Assembly (NCBI RefSeq): GCF_001814775.1 | Contig: NZ_KV817803.1 | Span: 32,531-93,558, forward strand | Direction of reading: 5' to 3' | Source of the DNA: Streptococcus sp. HMSC067H01 | GTDB lineage: Bacteria > Bacillota > Bacilli > Lactobacillales > Streptococcaceae | Length of the DNA stretch: 61,028 bases | Part shown: in pieces, positions 8,004 to 20,679 of the stretch | Numbering within the stretch: position 1 is the first letter of the stretch | Layout of the letters: each line of letters starts with the position of its first letter | The notes under the pieces: generated by a model | The model's input: the letters and a program-made list of their open reading frames with translations, nothing else | Databases searched by the model: none | Told to the model about the DNA's origin: nothing | Program-made: the position numbers and the translations under genes

Positions 8004-10151
8004 TTACACCTCTTTTATATAAGCGACAAAATCATCATGTTTCACTCGTTTTTCAACTGGTGGAATTTCCATAAAATCATCACCGTAGATAGCTGACAAG
8101 ATCTGGTGAGAAGCTTCTGGAATTTTATAAATTCTATCTTCGAATGGGCTATCCATTACTTTATCAAGCAACGTCTTCTCAAATTTTGTAGAAGTTCTCT
8201 TATTTTCCATCAAGTAATCAATCGAATCATTATCATTAGCCTGCATTGAGAGAAGGTTCATTTTTTTATTCCAAGTTTTAACTCTTGTTAAACGGAAAAC
8301 AAGTACTAATAGATATCTGACAATATTCTTCAATCCGGCATTTTTACTATGAATACCATAGAGAGTATAAACAGAAAGTCTGCGATAGGTATCTAGTTTA
8401 ACCATCTCTTTATTGACATCAGCATAATAATCAAATGGGAATACATCCACACAAATTCCTAGATCGATATCATTTTCAATGTAATTGTTTTCATACACCG
8501 TACGAGCATCATAAACTCGATAAAATGGATAAGGATAGCGACTGTCATTTTCCCAAGATACTACTTTGTAGATAGGGTCATTGTCCCGTAGAACTGCTTG
8601 GTATAGCTTGTCATACTCATCACGTTTCAATGAGATATCAACATCATCATCCCAAGGAATATACCCCTTATGTCGAACGGCTCCTAATAGAGTTCCATAA
8701 GCCAAAGAATAATTAATATTCTCTTTTTCACAGAGATTGTGGATATAATCCATTACCCCTAATTCTACTTCTTTAATCTCTTCTTCAGACAGTCTTCTGT
8801 ATCCATCTCTCTTTTTAGAAATAACAGAGAAATAATAGCCTGAGATTATAAACAGAATACAACCTAATAATGAGATACCATAGAAGGTTGAACTCAAGAA
8901 TAAGTTAGAAATCAAGATAACGACTGTCATCAGTAATCCTGAAACAAGCTCATGATCAATTCTATCTTCCTCTTTGTCTTTTTTGAATTTTCTAAGACTT
9001 GCAAAGATAAATGAGAGCATAAAAATAGCGATCGGCATGATACCAAAGATTCCGTTATAGAATAATAACTCTAGGTATCCATTGTGAGTTAAGTAATGTT
9101 GTTTAATGATGTATGCACTTGCATCATAAGTTTTCCCTAACTCATACCAGTTTCCTGCTGAGTAACCAAATAGAGGTCTCTTTGGAATAAACGAAGCTGT
9201 CGATTGCCAAATTGCAAAGCGGTTATTGGAAATATTTTCTTCGCTAGTATCAGTTCGCTCTAAAGTCAAATTATTGTTTTCACCTTTTTCTTTATTGAGC
9301 TGAATTTCTGCAGAGTGAGCTTTCAAATACAGATCACTACTGTACTTGACACCATTATAAGATAAAAATACTAGTCCAACTGTTAACAATACAGCGACAA
9401 AAGATTTTAGCTTGTTACGGAATTCAAATTTCACTAAAGAATATAGAAAAGCGGCCACAACCAAACAGATGTAAGTCGTTCTTGAACCAGATAAAACGAT
9501 ATAAGCGAAATTAAGAATAATGGATGAAATAGCTAAGGTTTTAACTAGTTTACTGAAGAAAGTTAGTCTCATCCCTAAGTAAATAATAATAATTAAGGAA
9601 ATAATCGATAAATAGTTAGGACTTGCTAAAATACCAAATAGACGGGATTCAACAAATCCTTGACGAATTAACAAGCCTTTATAGTCGAAAACTCTGTAAC
9701 CAATCAACATTAAGAATTGAACAAGAGAAATGAAAACTCCCACAGTATTAGCTACAGTAATCACTGAGAAGAATAGGTTAAATAAAAGTCGAGACTTTTC
9801 TTTGGTAAAGGTCTGAAAAATTGGATAAATAGCAAAGAAATAAATAAAGAATACTACTAAGTTCTTAATATTCGTTGAAAAGCCATACTTAATCACCAGT
9901 AAACTTGTGATAATATTCATGGCAAAAAAGAGGATTAAGTACTCAATTTTTCTAACAAATAAATAAGCTTTTTTTACAAAGAAATTATACAAACCTAGTA
10001 AAACTCCCATCAGAGTCATACCTAAGGTAACAAATTTATTTGCAGAGATGAATTGAAGGGGGACAATGAGTCCCGCCATACAATAAAAAGATATGACTGA
10101 TAAAAATACCAGATTAATTTTAAAATAGTTTTTCTCAATAATAGAAATCAT
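8004..10151 (-). CDS. O-antigen ligase/polymerase-like membrane protein fused to a LicD domain
   Basis: A 715-aa two-part protein. Residues ~1-445 carry about 12 membrane segments and a large loop (~270-350) with features of the Wzy_C / O-antigen ligase family (SGSRTTYICL, then NNRFAIWQS, FGYSAGNWYE and YLTHNGYLELLFYNG). Residues ~452-715 are a complete LicD domain (YGTLLGAVRHKGYIPWDDDVD at ~485-505, then DVFPFDYY). The LicD half would attach phosphorylcholine (or a related group) in the cytosol, and the membrane half would polymerise or ligate glycan outside. The frame is continuous with no sign of an assembly join. SD AGGAGA precedes ATG 10151. Neighbours are GT2 and LicD genes. Each half is confident; the joint function is inference. 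Confidence 0.85.
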   Translation of the reverse strand: MISIIEKNYFKINLVFLSVISFYCMAGLIVPLQFISANKFVTLGMTLMGVLLGLYNFFVKKAYLFVRKIEYLILFFAMNIITSLLVIKYGFSTNIKNLVVFFIYFFAIYPIFQTFTKEKSRLLFNLFFSVITVANTVGVFISLVQFLMLIGYRVFDYKGLLIRQGFVESRLFGILASPNYLSIISLIIIIYLGMRLTFFSKLVKTLAISSIILNFAYIVLSGSRTTYICLVVAAFLYSLVKFEFRNKLKSFVAVLLTVGLVFLSYNGVKYSSDLYLKAHSAEIQLNKEKGENNNLTLERTDTSEENISNNRFAIWQSTASFIPKRPLFGYSAGNWYELGKTYDASAYIIKQHYLTHNGYLELLFYNGIFGIMPIAIFMLSFIFASLRKFKKDKEEDRIDHELVSGLLMTVVILISNLFLSSTFYGISLLGCILFIISGYYFSVISKKRDGYRRLSEEEIKEVELGVMDYIHNLCEKENINYSLAYGTLLGAVRHKGYIPWDDDVDISLKRDEYDKLYQAVLRDNDPIYKVVSWENDSRYPYPFYRVYDARTVYENNYIENDIDLGICVDVFPFDYYADVNKEMVKLDTYRRLSVYTLYGIHSKNAGLKNIVRYLLVLVFRLTRVKTWNKKMNLLSMQANDNDSIDYLMENKRTSTKFEKTLLDKVMDSPFEDRIYKIPEASHQILSAIYGDDFMEIPPVEKRVKHDDFVAYIKEV

Positions 10152-10159
10152 TTTCTCTC

Positions 10160-11125
10160 CTAACGGTTATGTTGACCAAGTAAAATCTGTGTGTAGAGCT
10201 TTCTGCTGAATAGTAGAGCTAGGAAACTTATTTTTCTAGCATTGGTAAATCTAGCATCTCTTAAAATGTTCACTCTATTCTGTTTTAGATAGTGTATCAA
10301 TTTATCTTCCAATAGTTTATCTTTAAAATCAGAATCAACTAACAACCTATCCAAGACATAGAAATAGGCCCAATTTAAACGCATCGTTGCAACATCAGCG
10401 ATTGCGGGATAGTGCTCTCTTATTATATTCGCATTTTGCTCATATGCTTCAATCACATTTAAGAATTTTAATGAGAATTTTTGTGTAGTAATACTGTTTT
10501 CACGATGAACATAATAATACTTCTTCTCATTAGTCGCAACAACATTCTGGCACTGATCCAATAAACGAATCATAATAAAAGCATCTTCAGCAATTTTTCC
10601 AACTTCAAATCTAAGATGATTAAAGAGTTCTTTTTTATATAATTTATTAACAGCAGTCACAGACAAAATCTTTGCTTCCATGACCATTTTTATGGCTTCT
10701 TCTGAAGAAAGTTCCCAAGTTTTAATCTCTGAGACTTGTTTTTCAGGTATTTGATGATAAACATCATAATGTCCACACATAGAGAGATCTGCATTTGCCT
10801 CTCTTAAATGATGGTAGAGAGTCTCGTACATATCTTCGTCAATATAATCATCGCTATCAATAAAGCCAATTAAATCTGAACTTGCTTCATCAATTCCTCT
10901 ATTTCGAGCATCAGACAAACCACCATTTTCCTTATGAATAACCCGAATTCGTTGATCTCTAAGCGCAAGTTGATCACATAGTTCACCACTCTTATCAGTC
11001 GAACCGTCATTGACAAGCAGTATCTCAAGATTACTATAGGTCTGTTTTAAAATAGACTCTACACATCGTTCCAAATAAGCTTCTACATTATAGACAGGAA
11101 CAATAACACTAATTTTTTCTTCCAT
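10160..11125 (-). CDS. GT-A family 2 glycosyltransferase
   Basis: A 321-aa cytoplasmic or membrane-associated sugar transferase. The GT2 core is clear: SVIVPVYNVEAYLERCVESI at the N-terminus, LVNDGSTDKSGE, SDARNRGI, and the metal-binding DSDDYIDEDMY (~90-102). It resembles glycosyltransferases of pneumococcal teichoic-acid and capsule loci. Two ATGs are adjacent (11128 and 11125). GGAG is 1 nt from the first and 4 nt from the second, so I take 11125, which overlaps the licD3 stop by one base (TGATG). It probably adds a sugar to the repeat unit that LicD enzymes decorate. Donor and acceptor are unknown. Confidence 0.85.
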   Translation of the reverse strand: MEEKISVIVPVYNVEAYLERCVESILKQTYSNLEILLVNDGSTDKSGELCDQLALRDQRIRVIHKENGGLSDARNRGIDEASSDLIGFIDSDDYIDEDMYETLYHHLREANADLSMCGHYDVYHQIPEKQVSEIKTWELSSEEAIKMVMEAKILSVTAVNKLYKKELFNHLRFEVGKIAEDAFIMIRLLDQCQNVVATNEKKYYYVHRENSITTQKFSLKFLNVIEAYEQNANIIREHYPAIADVATMRLNWAYFYVLDRLLVDSDFKDKLLEDKLIHYLKQNRVNILRDARFTNARKISFLALLFSRKLYTQILLGQHNR

Positions 11126-11961
11126 CATGCTCCATATTCTCCCTTATATTCTCTATAACTCTTATCCATATCTGCTATAACGGCATCATGGTGAGGGACT
11201 TGCTTATCCGCTGGAGGCGGTGTCATGTAATCACCAAAAGCAATGCTAAGATAGGCATCATAACCAATCGGAATAGGCATTTCTGTTCCTTCAAATGGCA
11301 AGAAAATATTATCTTCAAAGGCTTGGATTGGATATTTGTTTTTCATATAGCCAGGCCCTGAACATAATTCTGTAATGCCATCACTGTCAGCTGGTCCATA
11401 CTTGGTCATTTCTTTTTCAGCCTTTTTCCAGATACGATAGCGAAGCGATTTAGGAGTCAATCCTAGTAAAATGGTACTACCCCACTTCATGAGAGCTCCA
11501 TGCTTTTCTGGGATGGTTTGAGCACAAAAAAGGGAATAAATGAGAGCCCAACGGACTTGTTTCTTGCGCTCAGTTGGATTTTTAGGATAATAGTCCAAGG
11601 GTAATACATCCAAGGCCAAGCCATGTGGAAGGTCCAAATCCTTCTGATAAGGCTTGATACACGTCGTTTCCTTATCACGGATTGTGATAAAAAGGTTGCG
11701 ATCTACATAGTCTTTGTGACTCTTTGACAAGAAATAACGCTCATCCGCAAATTGAGGCCAAAGCTCTGCTAATTTTTCATAGTCCTTACGAGGCATAAAG
11801 AAATCTAAATCATCATCCCAAGGAATGAAACCCTTGTTTCGTAAGGCTCCAATGGCTCCACCACCACATAGATAACAGAGCAAGTCATGTTTTTTACAAA
11901 ATGCAACAAAATACTCAGCCATTTCTAGACTACGAGTTTGAATTGCCTTTAAATCACTCAT
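11125..11961 (-). CDS. licD3: LicD family phosphotransferase (LicD3-like)
   Basis: A 278-aa protein with a full LicD signature: GGGAIGALRNKGFIPWDDDL (~33-52) and ALDVLPLDYYPKNP (~117-130). LicD proteins move phosphorylcholine from CDP-choline to glycans of teichoic acid. I believe a LicD-like gene also sits next to psr and the aro operon in S. pneumoniae, hence the tentative name. It is the first gene of the surface-polymer block, with its own extended -10 promoter just after the psr terminator. The SD before ATG 11961 is weak. Whether the transferred group is choline phosphate is inferred from the family and from the esterase downstream. Confidence 0.8.
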   Translation of the reverse strand: MSDLKAIQTRSLEMAEYFVAFCKKHDLLCYLCGGGAIGALRNKGFIPWDDDLDFFMPRKDYEKLAELWPQFADERYFLSKSHKDYVDRNLFITIRDKETTCIKPYQKDLDLPHGLALDVLPLDYYPKNPTERKKQVRWALIYSLFCAQTIPEKHGALMKWGSTILLGLTPKSLRYRIWKKAEKEMTKYGPADSDGITELCSGPGYMKNKYPIQAFEDNIFLPFEGTEMPIPIGYDAYLSIAFGDYMTPPPADKQVPHHDAVIADMDKSYREYKGEYGA

Positions 11962-11997
11962 CTATTTTTCATCCTCTTCTATAGAATACATCATTCT

Positions 11998-12006
11998 ATT
12001 ATACCA
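11998..12006 (-). promoter_or_regulatory. Extended -10 promoter of the LicD block
   Basis: TGGTATAAT on the - strand (TATAAT at 12003-11998). The predicted start is near 11991, 30 nt before the licD3 ATG. It lies just downstream of the psr terminator, so the surface-polymer genes form a separate transcription unit. Confidence 0.6.
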
Positions 12007-12041
12007 CAAAAATGGCTTATAAATCCAACCAACTATGTGAA

Positions 12042-12091
12042 AAATCAAAGCCCAAGGCATCTGTTTTTACAGATGTATCAAGCTTTGATTT
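12042..12091 (-). terminator. Two-tier terminator at the end of the aro-psr operon
   Basis: Outer arms AAATCAAAGC and GCTTTGATTT (10 bp, perfect) enclose an inner perfect hairpin CATCTG / CAGATG. Read on the - strand it ends in TTTTT, 15 nt past the psr stop. Confidence 0.8.
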
Positions 12092-12105
12092 CCATTTTTT
12101 CGATT

Positions 12106-13416
12106 TTATCTCAAGCCCATTTGCGCGAGTTTGGTCTGGTAGGCAGCTTGATCCACTCGAAGGGATTGGCCTCCATAGACGTCATAGTCATCCACCCAAT
12201 CACCAAGTTCTGGGACTGTCAGTTTTTCAATCCCATTTTGAGCTCCTTCAAGAACAGATAGGCCATTGGTCAATAAGAAGGTATAAGGTAGGTTTGTTGA
12301 GGTCATCGCAAAAACTTTCCCTAGAGCCTCTGAACCAGTGAACAATTTTGTCGGGTCTTTGATTTGTTGTAGAACCGCGGTCATAACCTGTTGTTGACGA
12401 CGAGTTCGTCCGTAATCACCTTCATCATCGTCACGGAAACGAGCATAGTTAAGAAGAGTTGAACCGTTCATTTGCTGTTTACCGGCTCGAATAGTTTGAG
12501 TAGGTGACTCAGTTGCCGTTGCGTGCAAGTCATCACCCACTGTCGCTTCTGTGACTGGAACTCCATTTAAAGTTGAAAATTGGGCATCGATGGTTACACC
12601 ATCTGGGAAAAGGGTATCAATGGCTGTCGCAAAGGCTTGGAAATCAACGAGCGCATAATATTTGATATCCAGATCAAAATTATCCTTGAGGACCTTGCGA
12701 ACCATTTCGGCTCCTTGTTTTCCTTCTTGTTCCCCTAATTCGTAGGCCAAATTTAATTTGTGATCAGCTTGTTTCTGACCATCGATAACCTGACTATAAC
12801 CATCAATGTAAACTAAATTGTCACGCATAAAGCTAACGAGCTTGATTTTTTTATCCTTACCACTTACGTTTAGAACCATGACAGAGTCTGTCCGCGTTTC
12901 GGAACTATCTTGTCCAATCCGTCCATCTGTTCCCAAAATCAGAATATTTACTCCATCACGAGTGTCTTGACCGTTAAAAACTTCAACTTGAGCCGCTTTA
13001 GCATCCTTAGGATTATTAGAGTTAGCAGATTGGAAGCCTTTTAAGAACATGACGATCATTCCTACTGCTACACAAAGCAATATCATCCCTAACCAAGCAA
13101 ATAAGCGTTTAAAACGAAAACCTCTTTTTTTCTTTTGCTTCTTAACTTTTGGAATCTTCGTTTCCAGTTGATCTCCACTACTACGGCGACTAGAGCGACT
13201 ACGGTTAGCATAGGTTGGCAGGTCGATACCAGAGTCTGAAAGAAGTTGTTCTTTGGCTTCTGGATTGAAAACTTCTGCTGAATCTTTTTGACCTTCTAAC
13301 TTGGCTTGTAAAAAGGCAAATTCTCTTTTTTCCTTATCATTCAAATAATGAATATTTTTCAAAAGATAGTCATAGCGTAGTTTTTCATGATGTGTTAAAG
13401 GATTCTCTCTAGTCAT
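12106..13416 (-). CDS. psr: LytR-CpsA-Psr family cell-wall glycopolymer ligase (Psr)
   Basis: A 436-aa membrane-anchored protein. LCP enzymes join teichoic acid or capsule to peptidoglycan outside the cell. It has a long basic cytoplasmic N-terminus (~1-105, with KVKKQKKKRGFRFKR), one TM (~107-127), and the LCP domain at ~150-330 with ILILGTDGRIGQDSSETRTD (~158-177), VSFMRDNLVYIDGYS and NYARFRDDDEGDYGRTRRQQ. The conserved Arg/Asp residues that hold the lipid pyrophosphate are present. It overlaps pheA by 4 nt and is last in the aro operon, as in pneumococcus. Its place beside the LicD block fits a shared cell-wall polymer theme. Confidence 0.93.
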   Translation of the reverse strand: MTRENPLTHHEKLRYDYLLKNIHYLNDKEKREFAFLQAKLEGQKDSAEVFNPEAKEQLLSDSGIDLPTYANRSRSSRRSSGDQLETKIPKVKKQKKKRGFRFKRLFAWLGMILLCVAVGMIVMFLKGFQSANSNNPKDAKAAQVEVFNGQDTRDGVNILILGTDGRIGQDSSETRTDSVMVLNVSGKDKKIKLVSFMRDNLVYIDGYSQVIDGQKQADHKLNLAYELGEQEGKQGAEMVRKVLKDNFDLDIKYYALVDFQAFATAIDTLFPDGVTIDAQFSTLNGVPVTEATVGDDLHATATESPTQTIRAGKQQMNGSTLLNYARFRDDDEGDYGRTRRQQQVMTAVLQQIKDPTKLFTGSEALGKVFAMTSTNLPYTFLLTNGLSVLEGAQNGIEKLTVPELGDWVDDYDVYGGQSLRVDQAAYQTKLAQMGLR

Positions 13417-14257
13417 AGGTTCTCCTTCCCTTTATCTTGTATGGTATAGATAGGGTAAGCTCCCAGTACTTTATACTGGATTCCAATTGTTTCTAATTCT
13501 TCTTGAGCAAAACGGACCAATTCTTTATCTCTATAGTCAACGTCGATGATAAAGAAGTATTCTCCAAGTGCAGTTTTAAGGGGACGGCTCTCAATCTTGG
13601 TCAAATCGATTCCTCGCCAAGCAAAGGTCGAGAGTGCCTTGTAAAGAGCACCAGGAAGATTGTCTGGCAAGGTAACTGCTAGGCTCATTTTTTCAGTTGC
13701 ATCCTGTAAAGGAATCTGTGGCAACTCTGCCCCCAACACCCAAAAACGAGTGAAATTGGCTTCCATTTCTTGGATATCTTCCGCAATCAATTCTAAGCCA
13801 TATTCCTCAGCAGAGCTTCTCGGAGCAATGGCAGCAAAGGGCTGGTCGGGGTGTTCTGCGATAAATCGAGCTGCATATGCTGTACTGGCAGTGACTTCTA
13901 GTTGAGCATCTGGATAATGCTCATCGATAAATTTCTTCCCTTGAGCCAAGGCCTGCGGATGAGAAAAGATTTTCTCAATTTTAACTTGTCCTGGCACCGC
14001 CATCAACTGTTGATGAATTGGCTGCACAATCTCCGCCACAGCCTGAATACGAGCTTGATGAAAAAGATAGTCCAAGGTTTCATGAACACTACCTTCAATG
14101 GAATTTTCGACTGGGACAACAGAAAAATCAACCAATCCCTGTTCATAAGCCTTGATAACATCTGTAATATTTGAAAAAGGCTCTAGTTCCTCATGAGGAA
14201 AAGCCGTTTGCACAACATGGTGCGAAAAAGATCCTTTGGGACCTAGATAGGCAATTT

Positions 14258-14261
<4 letters not shown>
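13413..14261 (-). CDS. pheA: Prephenate dehydratase
   Basis: A 282-aa monofunctional enzyme converting prephenate to phenylpyruvate for phenylalanine synthesis. The catalytic domain (~1-180) starts MKIAYLGPKGSFSHH and contains VPVENSIEGSVHETLD (the conserved ENS region). The C-terminal ACT regulatory domain (~190-275) has the phenylalanine-binding ESRPLKTALGEYFFIID motif, so feedback inhibition is expected. It overlaps aroK and psr by 4 nt each (ATGA), a sign of tight translational coupling. Confidence 0.96.
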
Positions 14262-16438
<2,177 letters not shown>

Positions 16439-16449
16439 AATTGTCCTCC

Positions 16450-17553
16450 TTATTTAATAACGACTGTGTAGTCAGTATTTTCTGTAATGACTTGCTCAGC
16501 ACGTTTTAAATCCTGAGCATTTTTAAATGAAATTTGTAAAATCCCGTGAATATCCTCACGGTTTTCCTCGTTGATGTGGATGTTAACCAAGGAAGTTCCA
16601 CGTAGCAATTCCAAGATGCGTAAAATCACATCTTCCTCATCGGGAACATCTACATAAAGGTCAAATGAGCTATCTACTCCTCCGCGTTTATGGATTTCCA
16701 TAGCCTGACGTTGCTCACGCGCTTGATTGAAAAAATTCCAGATTTGGCTTTCATCACCCTTACTGATAGCTTGTCCAATCTCGTCCAAACGGCCCTTGAA
16801 GTCCTCGATGCGTTCAATAATGGTATCCCGATTGGATAAGAGGATAGAAGTCCACATGCCTGGCTCACTTTCGGCAATCCGAGTCATATCACGAAAACCA
16901 CCTGCCGCAAAGCGTCGCGCCATTTCATGCTCTTCAGCATAACTTGCAGTTTGTTCCATCAAGCCTGATGCTAAGATATGCGGAAAATGGCTAATCTGAG
17001 AAGTCACTCGGTCATGCTCTTCAGCATCGATTTCGATGAAACGAGCATGAAGACCTGACAGCAAGTCTTTCATTTCTTCGAGCGTATCCGGAGTTGTCAG
17101 ACTAGATGGCGTGAAGATATAATAGGCATTTTCAAATAGATTGATATCGGCAGAGGCAGCTCCTGTCTTGTGGCTCCCTGCCATAGGATGAGCTCCAACA
17201 AAGCGAACAGACTTATCTGCAAAACACTTCTCAGCTGTAGCCACGATAGCTGACTTGGTCGATCCAGCATCGGAAATAATGACACCTTCTTTCAAGTCCA
17301 AGTTGGCCAGTTCCTTAATAAAGGCAATGGTTTGCTTGATTGGCAGGGTAAGAATGATGACGTCTGCAAGTGGAGCAAAACTGGCAAAATCATCCGTCGC
17401 ACGATCAATCATTCCTAGCTCCAAAGCAATATCTCTAGACGCTTGACTACGATTGTATCCTAAAATTTCATAATCAGGATGATCCCGCTTGATTCCGAGT
17501 GCCATGGAAGCACCAATCAAACCTAGTCCTGCGATATAGATGGTTTTTGCCAT
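16450..17553 (-). CDS. tyrA: Prephenate dehydrogenase
   Basis: A 367-aa NAD-dependent enzyme making 4-hydroxyphenylpyruvate for tyrosine. The Rossmann motif [12 protein letters not shown] is at ~10-21. Catalytic-region motifs [18 protein letters not shown] (~117-134) and [12 protein letters not shown] follow. A C-terminal ACT-like domain (~295-367, [20 protein letters not shown]) suggests tyrosine feedback control. It sits 9 nt after aroC and 11 nt before ylbF in the aro operon. Confidence 0.95.
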   Translation of the reverse strand: MAKTIYIAGLGLIGASMALGIKRDHPDYEILGYNRSQASRDIALELGMIDRATDDFASFAPLADVIILTLPIKQTIAFIKELANLDLKEGVIISDAGSTKSAIVATAEKCFADKSVRFVGAHPMAGSHKTGAASADINLFENAYYIFTPSSLTTPDTLEEMKDLLSGLHARFIEIDAEEHDRVTSQISHFPHILASGLMEQTASYAEEHEMARRFAAGGFRDMTRIAESEPGMWTSILLSNRDTIIERIEDFKGRLDEIGQAISKGDESQIWNFFNQAREQRQAMEIHKRGGVDSSFDLYVDVPDEEDVILRILELLRGTSLVNIHINEENREDIHGILQISFKNAQDLKRAEQVITENTDYTVVIK

Positions 17554-17562
17554 AAGAACTCC

Positions 17563-18729
17563 TTAATAATTCTTTGTATACTCCCGATGTTTCGCAACAG
17601 CTTCTTTTAATTCTTCCAGATTATCAGAGGAGAATTTCTCAAGGATTTCTTGAGCCAAAACCGTTGCTACGACTGCTTCCATAACGACACCTGCTGCTGG
17701 AAGAGCAGTTGGATCACTTCTCTCCACCGTTGCCTTATAAGGCTCATGGGTTTCAATATCGACACTCATTAATGGCTTATAGAGAGTCGGAATTGGCTTC
17801 ATAACTCCACGAATGATAATCGGTTGGCCGTTGGTCATACCACCTTCGAAACCTCCAAGGTTATTAGTGCGACGAGTATAGCCATCTTCTGATGACCAGA
17901 GGATTTCATCCATGACTTGGCTACCCTTAAGATGGCCTGCTTTAAAACCAAGACCAAACTCCACACCCTTAAAGGCATTGATAGAAACAACAGCTTGAGC
18001 TAGCCTTGCATCTAGTTTACGATCCCATTGGACATAAGAACCAAGACCAACCGGAACACCTCCGACAACTGTTTCCACAACACCTCCGATGGTATCCCCA
18101 TCTCGCTTAATCTGGTCAATATAGTCCTTAATCTCCTGCTCACGTTCTTGGTTAACGATAGAAACTTCAGACTGGGCAGCCAGTTTCTTAATCTCTGAGA
18201 CTGTTAAGTTTTCTGGAACGTCAATTTCCTTGCCACCAAAAACAACAACATGGTTGGCAATTTCGATATCAAGCTCAGTCAATAAACGCTTGACCACAGC
18301 TCCAACTGCTACTCGCATGGTCGTTTCACGAGCAGATGAACGTTCCAAAGAATTTCGCAAATCATCAAAGCGGTATTTGATACCTCCTACCAAGTCAGCG
18401 TGACCTGGGCGAGGATGTGTGATTTTTCGTTTACTTTTAAGTTTATCCTCAATATCCTCAGCAGACATGATATCTAGCCATTTTTGATGGTCTTTGTTAA
18501 TGACATCCATGGTAATGGGAGCCCCTGTCGTCTTCCCGTGGCGAACACCAGAAGTAAAGACAACTTGGTCACTTTCAATCTTCATACGACCACCACGTCC
18601 GTATCCACCCTGGCGACGTTTGAGATCCTCATTGATATCTTCTGCAGTCAAAGGCAGTCCTGCTGGGATTCCTTCAATAATTGCTGTCAGACGAGGACCA
18701 TGTGATTCTCCTGCTGTTAAATATCTCAT
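17563..18729 (-). CDS. aroC: Chorismate synthase
   Basis: A 388-aa FMN-dependent lyase turning EPSP into chorismate, the branch point for aromatic compounds. Signature stretches are [20 protein letters not shown] (~7-26), [16 protein letters not shown] (~103-118), [19 protein letters not shown] and [11 protein letters not shown]. Conserved His residues are in GESHG and RPGHAD. It has full family length. It is separated from aroB by 9 nt. Confidence 0.96.
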   Translation of the reverse strand: MRYLTAGESHGPRLTAIIEGIPAGLPLTAEDINEDLKRRQGGYGRGGRMKIESDQVVFTSGVRHGKTTGAPITMDVINKDHQKWLDIMSAEDIEDKLKSKRKITHPRPGHADLVGGIKYRFDDLRNSLERSSARETTMRVAVGAVVKRLLTELDIEIANHVVVFGGKEIDVPENLTVSEIKKLAAQSEVSIVNQEREQEIKDYIDQIKRDGDTIGGVVETVVGGVPVGLGSYVQWDRKLDARLAQAVVSINAFKGVEFGLGFKAGHLKGSQVMDEILWSSEDGYTRRTNNLGGFEGGMTNGQPIIIRGVMKPIPTLYKPLMSVDIETHEPYKATVERSDPTALPAAGVVMEAVVATVLAQEILEKFSSDNLEELKEAVAKHREYTKNY

Positions 18730-18738
18730 ACATTCTCC

Positions 18739-19806
18739 TTATTTTACCAAGTAATCTTTCATTTCTTCGAGAGAAACTGGGTGAATCGTCGCTGAACCAA
18801 GCTCAGGTACCAAAACTAACTTCATGGTATTGCCACGCGCTTTTTTGTCATGAGTCAAAGCCTGATAAAGCTTGTCAACATCCCAGTTTTCATAATCAAC
18901 AGGAAGACCAAACTTCTCACACATCTCTCGGATAGACTGAGTGATTCCAGCTGGCATAAGACCTTTTTGTTCTGCTACCTTAGAAACCTGAACCATTCCC
19001 ATCGCTACTGCCTCACCGTGCATGACTTTTCCGTAACCAGCAGTTGCTTCAATGGCATGGCCAATTGTGTGACCAAAGTTGAGATATAAACGAATGCCAT
19101 TATCCAACTCATCTTCAACTACCATCTTGCGCTTAACCTGACAAGAATGCTCAATCAAACTCTCGGAATGTTCCAATATGCTTTCGATAGAACCATCCAT
19201 ATCAGATAATAAGTCCCAGAGTTCTGGATCTTCGATGAGGCCATACTTGATGACTTCACCCATTCCTTCAATCAACTCTCTCTTACCCAAGGTCTCAAGA
19301 ACAGTTGGGTCAATCAAAACACCATCCGGCTGGGCAAAAGTCCCCACCATATTCTTGGCAAAAGGGGTGTTAACTCCAGTTTTTCCACCGATAGACGAGT
19401 CCACCTGGGCAGTCAAACTGGTTGGAATTTGAACGAAATGAACTCCTCGCATATAGGTTGAGGCTACAAAGCCAGCCAAATCACCAACTACACCACCGCC
19501 GAGGGCTACGATGCCATCACTACGAGTTAAACCTTGCTTAACTAAAAATTCATAAGCCTTTTGAACCGTGGTTAGATTTTTTCGTTCTTCACCTTCTAAA
19601 AAGTCAAAAACTGCCACTTGAAAACCAGCAGCCTCTAAGCTCAATTTTACTTTTTCTGCATAGAGAGAAGCCACATGGTTATCTGTAATGATAACGACTT
19701 TTTGCGGTTGCCAAAGTTCGCGCAACCATTTTCCTGCTTGAGACAGGCATCCTTTTTCAATCTGAATATCATAGGGATGATGTGGAAGGTCTATTCTGAT
19801 TTTCAT
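18739..19806 (-). CDS. aroB: 3-dehydroquinate synthase
   Basis: A 355-aa NAD- and metal-dependent enzyme cyclising DAHP to 3-dehydroquinate. Visible motifs are [20 protein letters not shown] (~100-119), [20 protein letters not shown] (~127-146), [10 protein letters not shown], and [12 protein letters not shown] with the zinc-binding histidines. It sits between aroE (18 nt upstream) and aroC (9 nt downstream). Confidence 0.96.
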   Translation of the reverse strand: MKIRIDLPHHPYDIQIEKGCLSQAGKWLRELWQPQKVVIITDNHVASLYAEKVKLSLEAAGFQVAVFDFLEGEERKNLTTVQKAYEFLVKQGLTRSDGIVALGGGVVGDLAGFVASTYMRGVHFVQIPTSLTAQVDSSIGGKTGVNTPFAKNMVGTFAQPDGVLIDPTVLETLGKRELIEGMGEVIKYGLIEDPELWDLLSDMDGSIESILEHSESLIEHSCQVKRKMVVEDELDNGIRLYLNFGHTIGHAIEATAGYGKVMHGEAVAMGMVQVSKVAEQKGLMPAGITQSIREMCEKFGLPVDYENWDVDKLYQALTHDKKARGNTMKLVLVPELGSATIHPVSLEEMKDYLVK

Positions 19807-19824
19807 AGCAGGTCTCCTTTTTCT

Positions 19825-20679
19825 TTATTGGTACTTTTGTTTTAATAATTCCCAGATTTGATCTGTTGGCATTTCCTTGCCTGTCCATAACTCAAAAGCT
19901 TCAGCAGCTTGGTAAAGCAGCATGCCAAGGCCATTGATAGATTGATTCCCCTGACTTCTAGCCCATTTCAAAAATGGGGTTTCAAAGGGTTGATAAATCA
20001 CATCAGCTACCAAAAGCTTCTCTGGTAAAACGATGCTGATCGGGATCGGCTGAGAGGAACCATCCATGCCCACACTAGTAGCATTGACCAAGAGGTCAGC
20101 TTGAGTGATACTGTCTTGAAGGTATTGAACATCCTCTAAGGCAAATAAATCTACTCTAAATCCAGTCGCATTCTGTATTTTTTCTAAGTAAAGTCTTGTT
20201 TTTTCCATGGATGACAAACGAACAAAGACAGAAACTTGACTCACTCCATCCAAGATTGCCTGTGCCAAAATTGCCTTGGCTGCACCGCCTGCACCTAACA
20301 AAACCATTTTTTCCCCTGATATTTTAAAAGAAGGCAAGCTCTTAAAGAATCCCTTGCCATCTGTGTTATATCCAATTAATGTTCCTTCTCGATTCACAAC
20401 TGTATTAACTGCACCAATAAGACAAGCTTCCTCACTCAACTGATCCAGATAAGGAATCACTTGCTCCTTGTAGGGCATAGAAAGATTGATTCCATACATC
20501 TGATAGCGACGAATATTGGCAACTGTTTCTGCCAAGTCAGTAGCTTCTACTTCCCAAGCTAGATAAACACCATTGGTATGAGTTGCCTCAAAAGCACTAT
20601 TATGAATGAAAGGAGAAATAGAGTGTTTGATAGGATTTGCGACCACAGCTGCCAGACGTGTGTAGCCATTAATCTTCAT
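19825..20679 (-). CDS. aroE: Shikimate 5-dehydrogenase
   Basis: A 284-aa NADPH-dependent reductase of 3-dehydroshikimate. The substrate domain has [12 protein letters not shown] (~17-28) and [15 protein letters not shown] with the catalytic Lys. [20 protein letters not shown] follows. The nucleotide motif GAGGAAKAI is at ~129-137. The ATG overlaps the aroD end by 11 nt, indicating translational coupling. Confidence 0.95.
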   Translation of the reverse strand: MKINGYTRLAAVVANPIKHSISPFIHNSAFEATHTNGVYLAWEVEATDLAETVANIRRYQMYGINLSMPYKEQVIPYLDQLSEEACLIGAVNTVVNREGTLIGYNTDGKGFFKSLPSFKISGEKMVLLGAGGAAKAILAQAILDGVSQVSVFVRLSSMEKTRLYLEKIQNATGFRVDLFALEDVQYLQDSITQADLLVNATSVGMDGSSQPIPISIVLPEKLLVADVIYQPFETPFLKWARSQGNQSINGLGMLLYQAAEAFELWTGKEMPTDQIWELLKQKYQ

